From contig NW_026947367.1 of NCBI RefSeq assembly GCF_036323735.1, positions 594,501 to 658,500 of the forward strand: 64,000 bases of DNA, in the 5' to 3' direction. This DNA is from Rattus norvegicus (Eukaryota; Chordata; Mammalia; Rodentia; Muridae). The position numbers and the translations under genes were made by a program. Below the pieces are notes generated by a model. That model was given only the letters and a program-made list of their open reading frames with translations, searched no databases and had not been told where the DNA came from. Shown one piece after another: positions 47,460-60,233 of the stretch (its first letter is position 1; each line of letters starts with the position of its first letter).

Positions 47460-48640
47460 AACATTTGAAACTCCTTTGGAAACTCTGTCGGACAGATAGC
47501 TGATCACCCAGAAGACTGGGCTGTACTTAGACTTCAGGTATGGAGAGACTGCCACTTCTGCCCACCTGTGTCCACATCCCTAGCCCAAGAGGAAACAGCA
47601 TAGTGCCGCTGGACACATGAATATAGGAGCAGTCAAGCTGTAGGAGTCCTGCAGTACAAATGGCATATGGATCGGAACTGGTCCAAACAATATCCTACAC
47701 ACAAATCTTCTGTGGGGAGGGGAACACTTAGACCATCAGAAAGGCAGAAACTCCTGAGAACTCATCTCACATTCCTGACAAAAAAACAAAAAAAAAATAC
47801 ACCTAGCTCCATCTGGGCCTCCTGTTCATAGTGACCTAGTAGACATTTCTGGTTGCAACTCTCATTGAGAGCTGAATGGCTGCCCAAGAAGCAAGTTCAG
47901 GTCTGAGACCAGAGGTGAATACAACTATTCTGCACTAAGTGACCTGACTAGTGGATTCAGGACATGCAAAAGCAGAACTCCTCTGGGACCAGGCACTTCC
48001 AGTTTCTAGCTGGCTCCTGAACCTTGCTGATCCTGGCCCAGAGCTCCCTGCTCCTAGACGATGTGGGAGAGAGAGCTGATCACCCAGGAGTCTGGGCAAT
48101 ACTGAGCATACAAGGCACAGAGACCGCAACTTCTGCCCACCATTACCCATATCTCTGGCCCAAGGCAATACAGCATAGTGCCTCTGGACCCAGGAATATA
48201 GGAGGATTAAAACTGCAGGAGCACCATGTTCCAGACTGTGCCTGGATCTGAACAGAACTGATTAAACAGCTCCCTGCACACAAATCCTGAAGGTGGAAGA
48301 ACTAGAACTTCAGAGGAGCGGGCATTCCTGGGAAACCAGAGGAGACTACTCTCTGCCCAGATTCCTGACTCAATAGGAAAACACCTTGTGCCTTCTGTCC
48401 TCCCTACCCCCCACAGAAGGATATAAGAGAAATATGTGAAGTTCCTTCTGGTTCCAGCCCACAGGGACAGCTGAAAGCCAGTGGACAGGAAAAACTGCAT
48501 GCATGAGGTAAGAATACTCTGTTCCCATAACTGGGTAAAAACAAAATAGGAAAACATGTCTACAGCAGTCCTGACACATGAGCCTACAGGACGGTCAAGC
48601 CACTGTCAGAAAGAGTAAGACACGCTAACTCCAGAGACAA
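47460..48640 (+). promoter_or_regulatory. L1 5' UTR with two ~575-bp monomers
   Basis: The text agctgatcacccag is followed by agtctgggc-like and then acttctgcccacc at 47500-47565 and again at 48077-48145, 575 bp apart. Between them are shared gccaagaggaaacagcatagtgcc-like and ggaatataggag segments. Tandem monomers of this size carry the L1 promoter in rat. Confidence 0.75.
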
Positions 48641-48644
48641 CCTG

Positions 48645-49730
48645 ATGGCTAGAGGCAATAACAGGAATTCAAACAACAGAAATCAAGACTACTTGGGCTC
48701 ATCAGAGTCCAAATCTCCCAACAATGCAAACACGGGATATCCAAACACACCAGAAAAGCAAGATCTAGATTTAAGTTCACATTTTATCATGATCATGGAG
48801 GATATTAAGGAGGTCATAATTAACTGCCTTAAGAAAATACAGGACAACAGAAAATTCAGAAGTAAACAAGTAGAATCCCAGAAAGAGGGAACACAAAATT
48901 ACCTTAAAGAACTAATGAAAAAAAAAAAAAACAGGAGAAGAAAATGAACAAAAAATCCAGGAGTTAAAAATGGAAAAGAAACTATAAGGTAAGCACAAAG
49001 GAAGACAATCCTGGAGATGGAAAACCTAAAAAAGAGACCAGGAGTCATAGATGTGAGCGTCACCAATAGGATAAAAGAGATGGAAGACATAATCTAAGTT
49101 GCAGAAGATTCCTTAGAAAACATTGACACAACTGTCAAAGATAATGTAAAAAAGAAAAAAAAAACTTTTAGCCCAAAACATACAGGAAATCAAGGATACA
49201 GCAAGAAGATCAAACCTAAGGATAACATGTATTGAAGAGGGTGAAGACTGCTAACATCAAGGGACAGTAATATCTTCAACAAAATTATAGAATAAAACTT
49301 CCCTAATCCGAAGAAAGAGATGCCCATAAACATACACAAAACCTACAGAACTACAAATAGACTGGACCAGAAAAGGAAACCCTCCCATCACATAATAGTA
49401 AAAACAGTAAATACACAAAACAAATAAAAATATTAAAAGCAGTAAGTATATGTATAAATAACATATAAAGGCAAACCTATCAGAATTAAGCCAGAATTTT
49501 CACTAGAGACTATGAAAGCTGGAAGATCCTGGACAGATATCATACAGACCATAAGAGAACAGAAACGCCTTCCTTGGCTACTTTATCCAGCAAAATTCTC
49601 AATTAACATAGATGGAGAAACCAAGATATTCCATGACAAACCCAAATTTACACAATATCTTTCTAAATATCCACTAATTCCAAGGACACTAATTGGAAAA
49701 TCCCCAAAAAGGAGGCAAGTAAAATCATAA
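48645..49730 (+). pseudogene. L1 ORF1 (RNA-binding chaperone), broken
   Basis: ORF1 encodes the nucleic-acid chaperone that coats L1 RNA. The start at 48645 reads M-A-R-G-N and continues with N-R-N-Q-D, then P-N-T-P-E-K-Q-D-L-D-L, as in rodent ORF1. The first frame stops at 48947 after a frame change in an A-run (48917-48931). The C-terminal RNA-binding part reappears at 49512-49730 with W-T-D-I-I-Q-T, L-L-Y-P-A-K-F-S-I and F-T-Q-Y-L-S. The middle coiled coil is frame-broken. Confidence 0.88.
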
Positions 49731-49798
49731 AGCAAGAATTAATCTTTTCACAACAAAATAAAGAGAAGGGAAGCACACAAACATTAATTATCCTCCAA

Positions 49799-52690
49799 TT
49801 ATGAAAATAAGAGAAAGTGATCATCGCTATTCCTTAATATCTCTCAACATCAATGGACCCAATTCCCCACTAAAAATACACAGATTGACACACTGGATAT
49901 GTAATGCGGACACAGCATTTTGCACTACAGGAAACACACTTCAGAGACAAAAAGAGACACTACCTCAGAGTAAAAGAATGGAAAAATAATTTCCAAGCAA
50001 AATTTCGCAAGAAACAAGCTGGAGTAGCCATTCTAATATCATATAAAATCGACTTTCAATGAAATGTCATCAAAAACCATAAGGAAGGACACTTCATATT
50101 CATCAAAGCAAAAATCCACAAAGATGAGCTCAAAAACTAAAATATCTATGCGCCAAATACAAGGGCACCTACATAGAAACCTTACTAAAGCTCAAAGAAC
50201 ATATGGCACCGGAAATAATAATAGCAGGGGATTTCAACTCCCTACTCTCATCACAAGACAGATCATGGAAAGAGAAATTAAACAGAGACATAGTCAGACT
50301 AACAGAAGTTATAAACCAAATGGTCTTAACAGATACTTTAGAAAATTCTATCATAAAACAAAAGGATATAACTTCTTCTCACCACTTCATGGCATTTTCT
50401 CCAAATTTTATCATATAATCAGTCAAAAAGCAGGCCTCAAATGATACAGAACGATAGAAATAATCCAATGCATTCTATGAGACCACCATGGGCTAAGTCT
50501 GTTCTTCAATAACAATGAGGAGAGCACACCCACATATACATGAAAGTTGAACAATGCTCTACTCAATGATAACTTTGACAAGGAAGAAATGAAGAAAGAA
50601 ATTAAAGACTTCTTAGAATTTAATGAAAATGAAAGTACAATATACCCAAAATTTTGGAACACAATGAAAGCTGTGCTAAAAGGAAAACTCATACCTCTGA
50701 ATGCCTGCAGAAAGAAACTGGAGAGAGCATACAAGAGCAGCTTGACAGTACACCTAAATCCTTTAGAACAAAAAGAACCAAATACATGCAGGAGTAGTAG
50801 AAGGCAGGAAATAATCAAACTCAGAGGTGAAATCAACCAAGTAGAAAAATGGGGATCATACAAAGAATTAACAGAACTAAAAGCTGGATCTTTAAGAAAA
50901 TCAACTGATTACATTAACCCATAGCCAGACAAATCAGAGGGCACAGAGAGTGTGTCCAAATTAACAAAATAAGAAATGAAAAGGGAGACAAAACAGCAGA
51001 ATTAGAACAAATTAAAAAAGTCATCAGATCATCCTACAAAATCCTAATTTCAACAAAATTTGAAAATCTGGAGAAAAGGACAATTTTCTTGATGAATGTC
51101 ATGTACCAAAGCTAAACCAGGAACAGAAAAACCATTTAAACAACCAGTAACTTCTATAGAAATAGAAGAAATCAATAAATGCCTCCCAATCAAAAAGAGT
51201 CCAGGATCAGATGGATTTAGTGAAGAAATCTATCCAAAATTCATAGAAAATTTCATACTAGTACTTTGCAAACTATTCCACATAAATGGGACAGTGCACT
51301 ACCTAATTCCTTTCATGAAGCCACAATTTCTCTTATTACCTAAACCACACAAAGACCCAGCAAAGAAAGAAAACTTCAGACCAATTTCCCTTATGAATAT
51401 CGATGCAAAAATACTATATAAGTCTTGCAAACCGAATCCAAGAACACATCAAAATAATCATCCATCATGATCAAGTAGGTTTTATCCCAGGCATGCAGGG
51501 ATGATTTTGTATATGGAAACCATCAACGTAATCCATTATGTAATCACACTCAAAGATAAAAACCCAATGATCATTTCATTAGATGCTGAGAAGGCATTTG
51601 ATAAAATTCAACACCCCTTCATGATAAAGGTCCTGGAAATTACAGGAATTTAAGGCCCATTCCTAAACATATACAGCAAATCCATAGCTAACATTAAACT
51701 AAGTGGAGAGAAACTTAAAGCAATCACACTGAAATCATGGAGTAGACAGGCTGCCCACTCTCTCACAACTTATTCAATATGGTTCTAGACATCTTAGCCA
51801 GAGCAAGCATACACTAAAGGAGTCTGCTTAGATTGGATTGGAAAGGAGGAATTCAAAATAGCACTGTTTTAGATGATATTAAAGTATACTTAGAGACCTC
51901 AAAAGTACCACCAGAGAATTACTAAGCCTGATAAACAATATCAGCAAAGTGGCTGGGTATAAATATAACACTGAACAAAAGCTAAACAAGTGGAGAAAGA
52001 AACTAGGGATACGACACCCTTCACAATACACCTAAATAATACAAAATAACTCGGGTGACTTTATCCAAGCAAGTAAAAGATATGAGCATATGAGCAGAAC
52101 TTCAAGTCTCTGAAGAAACTGAAGGAGATTTCAGAAGATGGAAAGATCTCCCATGCTCATGGACTGGCAGGATTAATACTGTAAAAATGGCCATAATACC
52201 AAAAGCAACCTAAGGATTCATTCCTATCCCCATCAAATTTCCAATCCAATTCTTCATAGAGTTAGACAGAACAATTCATAAATTCATCTGGAATTAGAAA
52301 AACAGAGAATAGCTAAAACTCTCCTCAACAATAAAAGGACTTCCTTGGGAATCACTATCCCTGAACTTAAGCAGTATTACAGAGCAACAGTGATAAAAAC
52401 TGTGTGGCATTGAGACAGAGGCAGGCAAATAAAACAGTGAAACTGAACTAAAGACCAGAAATGAACCCATACACCCATGGTCACTTAATTTTTGAGAAAG
52501 GAGACAAAACCATCCAATGGAAAAAAAGATAGCATTTTCAGCATATGGTGCTGGTTCAACTGGAGGTCATTATGTAGAAGAAGGCAAATTGATCCATTCT
52601 TACTGCCTTGTAGAAACCTTTAGTCCAACTGGATCAAGTACCACCACATTAAACCAGATACACTCAAACTAATAGAAGAAAAGTGGGGAA
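49799..52690 (+). pseudogene. L1 ORF2 (endonuclease and reverse transcriptase), broken and 3'-truncated
   Basis: ORF2 supplies the endonuclease that nicks DNA and the RT that copies L1 RNA. The endonuclease region begins near 49799 with S-L-N-I-N-G-P-N-S-P and includes G-D-F-N-S near 50229. The RT region includes K-S-P-G-S-D-G-F near 51200, L-L-P-K-P-H-K-D near 51335 and F-R-P-I-S-L-M-N near 51385. The catalytic F/Y-A-D-D is damaged near 51868 (tttagatgatattaaa). Stops and frame changes are many. A full ORF2 has about 1280 codons, and the C-terminal third is missing here. Confidence 0.88.
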
Positions 52691-52700
52691 GCATCATGAA

Positions 52701-52825
52701 CATCTGGTTTTCCACTAGCACTCACTTCTGTATTTAACATGCTCTAACTGTGTCTCTCTGGAACGATCATTCTCCAGTTCTTGGCAGCATGCACCTCTTA
52801 GCTTCACCAATCTTATGTAGTTTTC
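52701..52825 (-). mobile_element. LINE-1 3' remnant, antisense, before unit I
   Basis: ggttttccactagcactcac through ctctaactgtgtctctc to tatgtagttttcgtg, the inner end of the usual antisense fragment, cut on its left by the sense L1. Confidence 0.82.
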
Positions 52826-54475
52826 GTGTCTCCTACACCTATGAGGTTAGGTGGAACTTTAACATGGATTATACACAACTAGGTCAAGAATGTAGAATCT
52901 ACAATTGAAAATGCCAAAAAGATTCCATTCTGTACTTATGAAACTATTGAAGATAAGCTTTCCCTGGACCTCAAGACATTCCTCTCCCTGCCCATCCTCC
53001 TGAATATTACGTATGGCCTGAATAAAGAATCATGGCAAAACATTCTCAACCCTCAAGTCTGAACCTTGGAAATAAGGAATGTAGATATCAGAGAACTGAT
53101 TATCTTTTGGGACTACAGAACCACATTCTAGAGTAGATGTTGTCCTTTCCTTTACTGATGTCTCTTAATTTTTGGATAAAATAAGGATTTGGGAGTTTAT
53201 CATTTGAGGTAGGTACACAATATTTACACTGTTATATTCACTCTAATGTTGGGCCCTCTTTGTTGCCAAAATCATTGCAAAAAAATGGAATCGTAAAACA
53301 GAATTTTTGAGTACACATTCTGGAATATTTATAAAGTCCCCTATCAAGGAATGTACAGTAAGAAAGTGAAGCACAATATTCATTCAATTAAATGTCTGTA
53401 GGGAGAATACTGGCCTTTGGGAAACAGAAAACCTACAAAATTTTTCTGTATGTCACATAAATGATCATGGGAAAAATTATTATCTAGAAGAATCTCCCCC
53501 ACTCCATCTTCCTAAATCTTTTATACCCATGCCAAGCCCTGGCTACCTTTCTCCATTCAAAGCATGTAACCACTAATGAAGCAAAGAGATTTCTACAGCT
53601 TTAGAGAGATGGACAACATAAAGGTTTCCACAGAGTCACAAGAGAGATACCTGGAGAGGGCACGCCAAATCTGATCAATGTAAGGAAATCTGTTTAGCAG
53701 GTAGGACATGGCAGTTCACAGTGACATCATTATTAGGCTCTCCCTCAAGTATATCTTGTAACCTGGACTCCCCTAACTTCTTCTGCGATGTCACAAGTGT
53801 TGTTGTGGCTGCAACTGCCTCTCAGATATTCCTGCAGTACCTCTAGGGTTTACTAATTGACCTGTAATTCAGAGTAAACACCCATATGGGAGGGAGAACA
53901 AAGAGGATAATGACAACAGTGAAGGGGAGAAGGAAGCTGGCCTTCTGTCTTTGTATAAAAAAAGGAAGAAATATGTTATACTTGGGATAGCTCAGAGAGT
54001 CCTTAGTAGGAATTGAGTGGGATATTTAAAGAGTTTGCCTTGATGTGAGCCTTACACATATGGGAATCAGGAGCTGGGAGCTCAAAACCATCTGGACTTC
54101 CCTGTTCTTATCGTTCCTGGGAGTCAGAGTGTTTATATCCTTTTTTTTTTGTATTCCAAAACCAAGTGATGGGCAGAGCATAGTTGATTTCCTGATAGCT
54201 CATAACCTTTATTCTTTATGTCAAGAAGAATAAGGTCCTAACAAAGAAGGGAAAGACAAGTATTGTGTACTCCACTCAGAGTATACTCTTCCATGCTTTG
54301 GATCCCTATAGTGCAGTTTGTGTCTGACACTGATATCTGGGAGAGAGAAGTGTTTCTACTTGAGTCTTCATCATCTCTGTCTTTCCACTAGTATTACTCT
54401 GCTCTCATTCCCTGACAATGAGCTTTACATTTCTGAGTCAATAGCTGTGAATACCTGGCACTGTTATTTTCTTTA
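52826..54475 (+). repeat. amplified unit I (near full length)
   Basis: Complete unit with all landmarks. TGACATCA is at 53722-53729, the second octamer is CGATGTCA near 53786, and TATAAAAAAA is at 53954. Confidence 0.86.
53722..53963 (+). promoter_or_regulatory. promoter-like module of unit I
   Basis: TGACATCA (53722-53729), CGATGTCA (near 53786) and TATAAAAAAA (53954-53963). Confidence 0.35.
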
Positions 54476-55735
54476 ATTTCTTTAATTTTTTTAGTTTTAG
54501 CAAATTTTATTCCTTTTTATTTGGGTATTTCTATATTTACATTTCAAATGTTATTTCCTTTCCCTATTACTTGCCCATATGATCCCTAACCGGCCCCACT
54601 CCTCTTTTTCTATAACTCCCCTTACTATCCGTTTTCAGTTCACATATTTGCCTCTAGAATTCACTTCTGTATTTGATATACTCTAGCTGTGTCTCACAGG
54701 GAAGATCTATATACAGTCCCTGGCAGCATGCACTTCTTAACTCTATCAATCTTTTCTAGTTTTGGTGACTGATGTGTATATATTTTTCCACATGTATGGC
54801 ATGCTCTGAATGGGATTCCCTCAGTCTCTGCTCTAAATTTATATATACTATTGTTCCACCTTTTAAAAAGGAGTAGAGCATGCACATTTTGTATGTCCTC
54901 TCTTGAGCTTCCAGTTGTCTGAGGACCGCATCTTGGGTAATTTGAGCTTTTGTGCCAATATTCACTTTCGGTGATTTCATAACATGTGTGATTTCATACC
55001 ATTCTGTGATTGGGTAACCTCAATCAGTATGATATTTTCTAGATCATTCCATTTGTCTATGACTTTCTTGAGATAATTGGTTTTGATAGCCGAGTAGTAC
55101 ACCATTGTGTAAATGTACCACATTTTCCATAACAATTCCTCTGATGAATGCCATTAGGGTTTCTTCTAGCTTCTGGGTATTACAAATAAGGCAGCTATGA
55201 ACATAATTGAGGATGTGTCTTTTTGTATGTTGGAGCATCTTTTGGTTATATGCCAAAAGATGTATATCTGGTTCCTCAAGCACTGCAATTTCCAATTTTT
55301 TGAGGAATCTCCAGACTGATTTCAGGAGTGGTTGAACCAGTTCTTTGTGCCACCAAAAAAAGGAGCATTCCTCTCACTTGAGATCCTTATCAACTTCTGC
55401 TGTCTCCTGAATTTTTATTTCAGCAATACTTACATGTATGTGGTGGAATCTCAGAGTTGTTTTCATTTACATTTCCTTAATGACTAAATATGATGAACAT
55501 TTCTTTAGATCCTTCTCAGATATTTGATATTCCTCAGTTGAGAAATCTTTGCTTAGTCCTGTAGCACAATTTTAATAGGATTATTTTCTCTCTGAATCAT
55601 TATTTCTTTAGTTCTTTGTTTTTATTAGGTAATAGCCCTCTGTCAGATGTAGGATTGGTGTAGAACTTTTCCCAATCTTTTCCCTGCTGTTTTGTTCTAA
55701 AGACAGTCTCCTTGGCAGGCAGTTTTATACTACAT
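54476..55735 (-). mobile_element. LINE-1 3' fragment, antisense, longest in the array
   Basis: Begins like the others, is shortened between about 54632 and 54640, then extends past the usual microsatellite point into ORF2 complement: gtgattgggtaacctcaatc, gagtagtacaccattgtgta, agcttctgggtattac, ctccagactgatttcagg, and aggattggtgtagaacttttccc. No simple repeat is present at the position where the other copies have one, so it shows the pre-repeat state. Confidence 0.88.
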
Positions 55736-56599
55736 TGAAGAAATATCAATTAGAGAAATAGAAGAGGGACTGGCTCCTTCCTGTCTTCTGTACCTGTCCT
55801 GAACAGTAATTGAGGGAACTAAACAACCATGTTCTATTCCTATAAGGCATGTTTATCTACACTTGTAGGTCTAGAGAGACTTAGGAGTGATCCTGGGCAC
55901 ATCAACTGTATGCTGATGGAGTTTGTAGTTTTCATCCTGGCTTGTGTAACTACAGGCTAAGATGTTCTAAAGCCAAATTACAACCTCTGCAGATGTGCAT
56001 ATGCCTGAGGAGGCTGTCTCCTTGGTTTTCTGAAGCATAGTTAAGGGAAGCAGAGGAAAACAGAACTCCCTTCTCTTCTGATCTCTGGGAATGCTGACAT
56101 TCTGGCTTCAGCTCTTTATATGTTCTTGAATATCCTTTGGTGTTCTAGAATTGGACTGCAAATAAATACTATGCAGGAGATGTGTGGGAAACACCTGAAC
56201 TCTTCCATTAGAGATCAGAGAGATGAGCTGTATTTGCACTCATTTGACTGTGTATATTTCTGGTCTTTGTTTGACCATGCAGTTCTGATGCCTCATATTT
56301 CATTGCTAATGTATTCAAGTTGTAGGGAAAGAACACCTCACAATTTTTTCCCATCCTCCATCCTATGGTCTTAGATTTTAGTGGAACCCTTAACATTTTA
56401 TATTCTAGATCCACTGTCCTAACTTTTTAAACATGCACATCTCTATTATCCCTGCACACTGTGTGTGTGTGTGTGTGTGTGTCATTGTGTACCTGTGTAT
56501 CTTCTGTGTGTATGTGTTTGTGTTTGTGTCCTTAAATGGTTAGTTTGTATGCAATTTACAGAAACCTTGTCACTGAAAGAAGTCTATGTAAGAAATCTA
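55736..56599. other. unassigned sequence with a (GT)n run
   Basis: A (GT)n run lies at 56459-56482 with imperfect extension to 56530. An 84-codon plus-strand ORF (56120-56374) has no motif I know. Confidence 0.5.
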
Positions 56600-57205
56600 T
56601 AAAGTGTGGATGGGGCATAATCCAAATGTTCTGCCATAAAGTGGCCTTCTAGAAAGAGTAGCATAATCTTCAGTAAAAGAATATGCTTGACAAAGAAGTG
56701 CAGACTGACAGGAACTTGATGTAGATCTCTCCTGAGAGACACAGGCGAAATACAGCAAATACACAGGCAAATGCCAGCAGCAAACCACTAAACTGAGAAC
56801 GAGAATCCCGTTGAAGGAATGAGAGACAGGATTGGAAAGGCTTGAAGGGGCTTGAGACCCCATATGAACAACAATGCCAAGGAACCAGAGCTTCCAGGTA
56901 CTAAGCCACTACCTAAAGACTATACGTGGACTGATCCTGGGCTCCCACCTCATAGGGAGCAATGAATAACCTTGTATGAGCACCAGTGGAAGGGCAAACC
57001 CTTGGTCCTACTAACACTGAAACCCCAGTGAACGTGATTGTTGGGGGGAGTGCGGTAATGGGGGGAGGATAGGGATGGAAACACCCATATACAAAGGGGT
57101 TTAGGGGTAAGAAAGCAGGGTTAGGGGAATGTTGGCCAGTAAACCGGGAAAGGGAATAACAATTGAAATGTAAATAAGAAATACTCAAGATAATAAAGAA
57201 AAAAA
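56600..57205 (+). mobile_element. LINE-1 3' end, sense, with G-rich 3' UTR
   Basis: Includes ctctcctgagagacacaggc, gcttgaaggggcttgagacc, ggactgatcctgggctccc, ggaccctccagtg-like sequence, and the G-rich tract 57043-57075. It ends tgaaatgtaaataagaaata and aataaagaaaaaaaa. A young-looking 3' UTR, 5'-truncated as normal for L1. Confidence 0.9.
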
Positions 57206-58512
57206 ATCTGCTTTTAAACAAAATTTGGAGGAAATACCCCGACATGTCTACATTATAACTGTGTACTGTGTCATTGTTTTCTTGTTTTCTGTGGTCACAC
57301 TTGTGGCCTTTGAAGCAGAGCTGCATCCCGTGGATCTGTAAATAAGCTAAGACAGACTTTCAACTCAGTCACATGAAGCATGTGAAAGGCGTGACAAGAC
57401 AGTTGCAGTCATTGTGACACTGCCATCCCAATGGATACATGTAACTGTTGAAAAATCACAGAGTGGGATGCTCAAGTCTGAACTTTAACACCCAGCTAGG
57501 AAAAGTATAACCTATCAGTTCACTTCCTGAGTACCATCCACAAGCAAAGGGTAAGCTCAGATGAAGTACTGTTGAAGAAATTTGCTCTTCCTTGTGAGCA
57601 GCATCTGAGGGTATGTGGAAGACCATTCAGCATCCTGTGACACGGGAGACCAGAGTAATGAGAAGCAGACAGAGGGGACAATTCTGTGTTTTTTTTTTTT
57701 TCTGGACCACCATAACTACATTTTCCAGTCTATGGATTTGCTCATTGAAATCGTGTGTCTCACATTGGCAAAGGCCAAGCTGTATGAAGCCTCAATATCA
57801 AAACTGGATCCAAGGTCCTTTCTTAGTTACTGGGATTTACAGGCAGTCTATCATACCTTGTTTTCTAGATTCACAAATTCTTTTCTGGCTTCATGTACTT
57901 AAGGCATATTCTTTCATTCTCTCTATGTGTCTCTCTCTCTGCCTCTCTGTCATATTTTTTTCCTCTATCCTACAACAGTCTTTACTAATGTTAATGTATT
58001 TCTTTCCAGTTTATACCCTTCCTTATCTCATAAACCCCAGGGTAATCTGAACATGGAGTCCTCTGGAGAACCACAATTAGAAATAGAGTTGACATCCAAA
58101 TCTACTAGACAAGAACAACTGTGAAGATGCAGAATATTCAACAACCCCCAACAAGCATAGAGTCAAATACGCATGTATAAAAAGAAAATTTTTAGATATT
58201 CAAGAAATGCATGTCAGGCTGACCATAGGTTGGCTTCTCTTTGCTGAGACTGCCAGCATCATGACAAAGGTTACATGGGGCTTTAATAAACATGTATAGT
58301 TTAATAATACCTAGACTCTACCCTACTTTACCATTCCCTGTCTGTATGTTTCTAATAGATGCTTTCCAGAAATGTAGTAGTGACACCCTTTCAAGAGTAT
58401 AGACGTTGTCACATGTGGCACCCAACAGAAGAATTTGACTTTTATTCTATGGGTGAAGCTCCTTATGATTGATCTACAACATACTTGTCCCCATGACTGA
58501 TGCTTTGTTTTG
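57206..58512. other. unassigned sequence
   Basis: Two overlapping plus-strand ORFs (57613-58050 and 57615-57902) follow a T13 run and show no family motif I can name. The second has a leucine-rich segment L-L-I-E-I-V-C-L-T-L-A-K-A-K near 57735. It might be another decayed exon of the same gene as 60234, but this is unsupported. Confidence 0.35.
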
Positions 58513-58612
58513 GTGTGTGTGTGTGTGTGTGAGTGTGTGTGTGTGTCTGTGTCTGTGTCTGTGTCTGTCTGTCTGTCTGTCTGTCTGTCTTTGTCTCTGT
58601 CTGTCTCTTTCC
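58513..58612. repeat. (TG)n(TGTC)n microsatellite
   Basis: TG run, tgtctg units, then a TGTC run and TC-rich end. Confidence 0.96.
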
Positions 58613-59099
58613 TCCGCAGGATACCTCTCCATAGTACAGCATGACTTCTTAATTGCATTCCAAGGTTGACTCATCATGCTTCCTCTGTTTTTGAGGTCTC
58701 AAATTGCACCTATGTTAAGCAATGCACCTGTAGCCTGATCTGTGAACTGCTGCTCACATCATAAAGAACCCCATGACTAAACATGTTATTTTTGAGGCTC
58801 TGAACAATGTTTTTGCCTGAATTTACATAATTATTCCAATTTTTTTACTCCCTCAACTAAACTGTACTTCTCTGTGGATCTTTCCAAAGTCTTTGCTTAC
58901 TTGTATTTATCTATGAACCAGCTCTACAAGGAAGGCATAATCCCAACTCTCCAGCATTAGTTAGGAGGAGCAATGGGTGAGGAAATTTGATAAAATGATC
59001 ATTTAGCTAAAGAAGATGTCCGCTTAGAGTGATTAACTGTTTAGAATCGTTGCATAAATGACAATCATACTGACCTAAGTTCTCAACTTCCTTTCTTCA

Positions 59100-59900
59100 T
59101 TGTCATTTTCAGTGTGCATAGTAAGGTCGGGATGAAAAATTTCTGAGCTTTGTTTGCAAGTTTAGGCTTCAGTATCTGTACATGAAGGTAGGAAAAAATT
59201 CAATTAATCAGTCATATCTCCATTTTTAGAAGGTAGAGTGATGGAAAGTCTTCCCTTGTGTCTCAGCAAAGGTACTGGAAAGGCCAACTTGGCTTGTTGA
59301 TTTGGAGAATATCTGGTTAATGGATAGTTATGTACTGTTGAAGGGGACACTCCTCTGGTACACTATTGCATGCCTGGAATTCCATGGTATTCTTTGTGAT
59401 GTCACTAGTGTTATGGAAACAGAAGCTGCCCTTGTGGTATTTTGTTAATGCTTATTGTTTTAGACACAGACATGTTTTCTAGGATTATCGAGTTATTTAC
59501 AGGAAAAACAGAGTGCATGGAGAGATGAGAGAGAAAAAAAAATGATATTAGGACTTCTTTCTTGTTATAAATATGCAAAATAAATAATCTGGTGTAAAGC
59601 AGAGAGAGTAAGCCCTGAGCCAGTACTGGGGAACTTCCTGGAGAAGCTGTGCTTGGGTCAGACCTTCTAGGAGCAGGACTTATGGTCTGAAACATCTGGA
59701 CTTTTAAAGAAGGGACCAAGCGTCAAGAATATCTGATGAATATTTGGCAGACAGCCAGAAATTGACAAGCATGCAGTTAGTTTGCTATGAGTTCCTTAAT
59801 TTCACTCTGAATGAGAAAGATATCCAATAGGAGCCACACAGATAAATCTTCTACTCTCAGGGTAGAGTATAGGACTTCATCTACAGACGATTATTGTACA
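59100..59900 (+). repeat. diverged unit J, without L1
   Basis: Related to units A-I but clearly older. The text tctttgtgatgtcactagtgtt corresponds to tcttctgtgatgtcacaagtgtt, ttgttataaatatg to ttggtataaaaaaag, and aaacatctggacttttaaag to aagcatctggacttccctg. Flanking parts align loosely. No L1 fragment follows; the Takusan-like exon lies 0.35 kb further on. Confidence 0.6.
59397..59583 (+). promoter_or_regulatory. CRE-like octamer and TATA box in unit J
   Basis: TGATGTCA at 59397-59404 and TATAAATA at 59576-59583, 179 bp apart, the same order as in units A-I. It lies 650 bp upstream of the Takusan-like exon, so it could have been that gene's promoter. Confidence 0.4.
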
Positions 59901-60233
59901 AGTCATTGACATGTTGTGACAAGGAGAGAGAGAGAGGGATACTCCCCTGGAAATGTATCAAGATTTCAGACTCATTTTTTTTTGAACATACATGATTAGG
60001 GCTTGGTTGTCCTAAGAACTATGGACTACAGAACTTACCTGCATATGTCTAGCAATCATTGTTGGAGGCAGGAGAGTAGCTAATAGGTCCAACTTGAAAA
60101 GAGCTTTCTTACTCTCTCAGTGCTTCAAAGTGTCTGTAGATTTCCCCTTTCCTCATGCTTTGTTGGGGGACTCAGAATGGTCTCTCCTGTGACTGGGCCA
60201 TTAATATGCATGTTCCCTTGTGTTTATCTACAG

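Larger units (their letters stand above)
47165..52700 (+). mobile_element. LINE-1, sense, 5' UTR to ORF2 middle, 3' end missing
   Basis: About 5.5 kb of a rat-type L1: a two-monomer 5' UTR, ORF1, intergenic gap and about 2.9 kb of ORF2. It stops inside ORF2 at gcatcatgaacatctggttt and passes to the antisense L1 piece of unit I. Loss of the 3' rather than the 5' end is not the product of normal target-primed insertion and points to later recombination or deletion. Both ORFs are broken. Confidence 0.9.

Noticed and set aside
48207..48579. Minus-strand ORFs of 116 and 69 codons
   Set aside because: They lie antisense in the L1 5' UTR and show no known motif.
50423..50863. 146-codon minus-strand ORF
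   Set aside because: It is antisense to L1 ORF2 and only reflects the A-rich sense strand.
57613..58050. 145-codon ORF as an intact gene
   Set aside because: No recognised domain, it begins beside a long T-run, and two overlapping frames are equally open; I left it as unassigned sequence.
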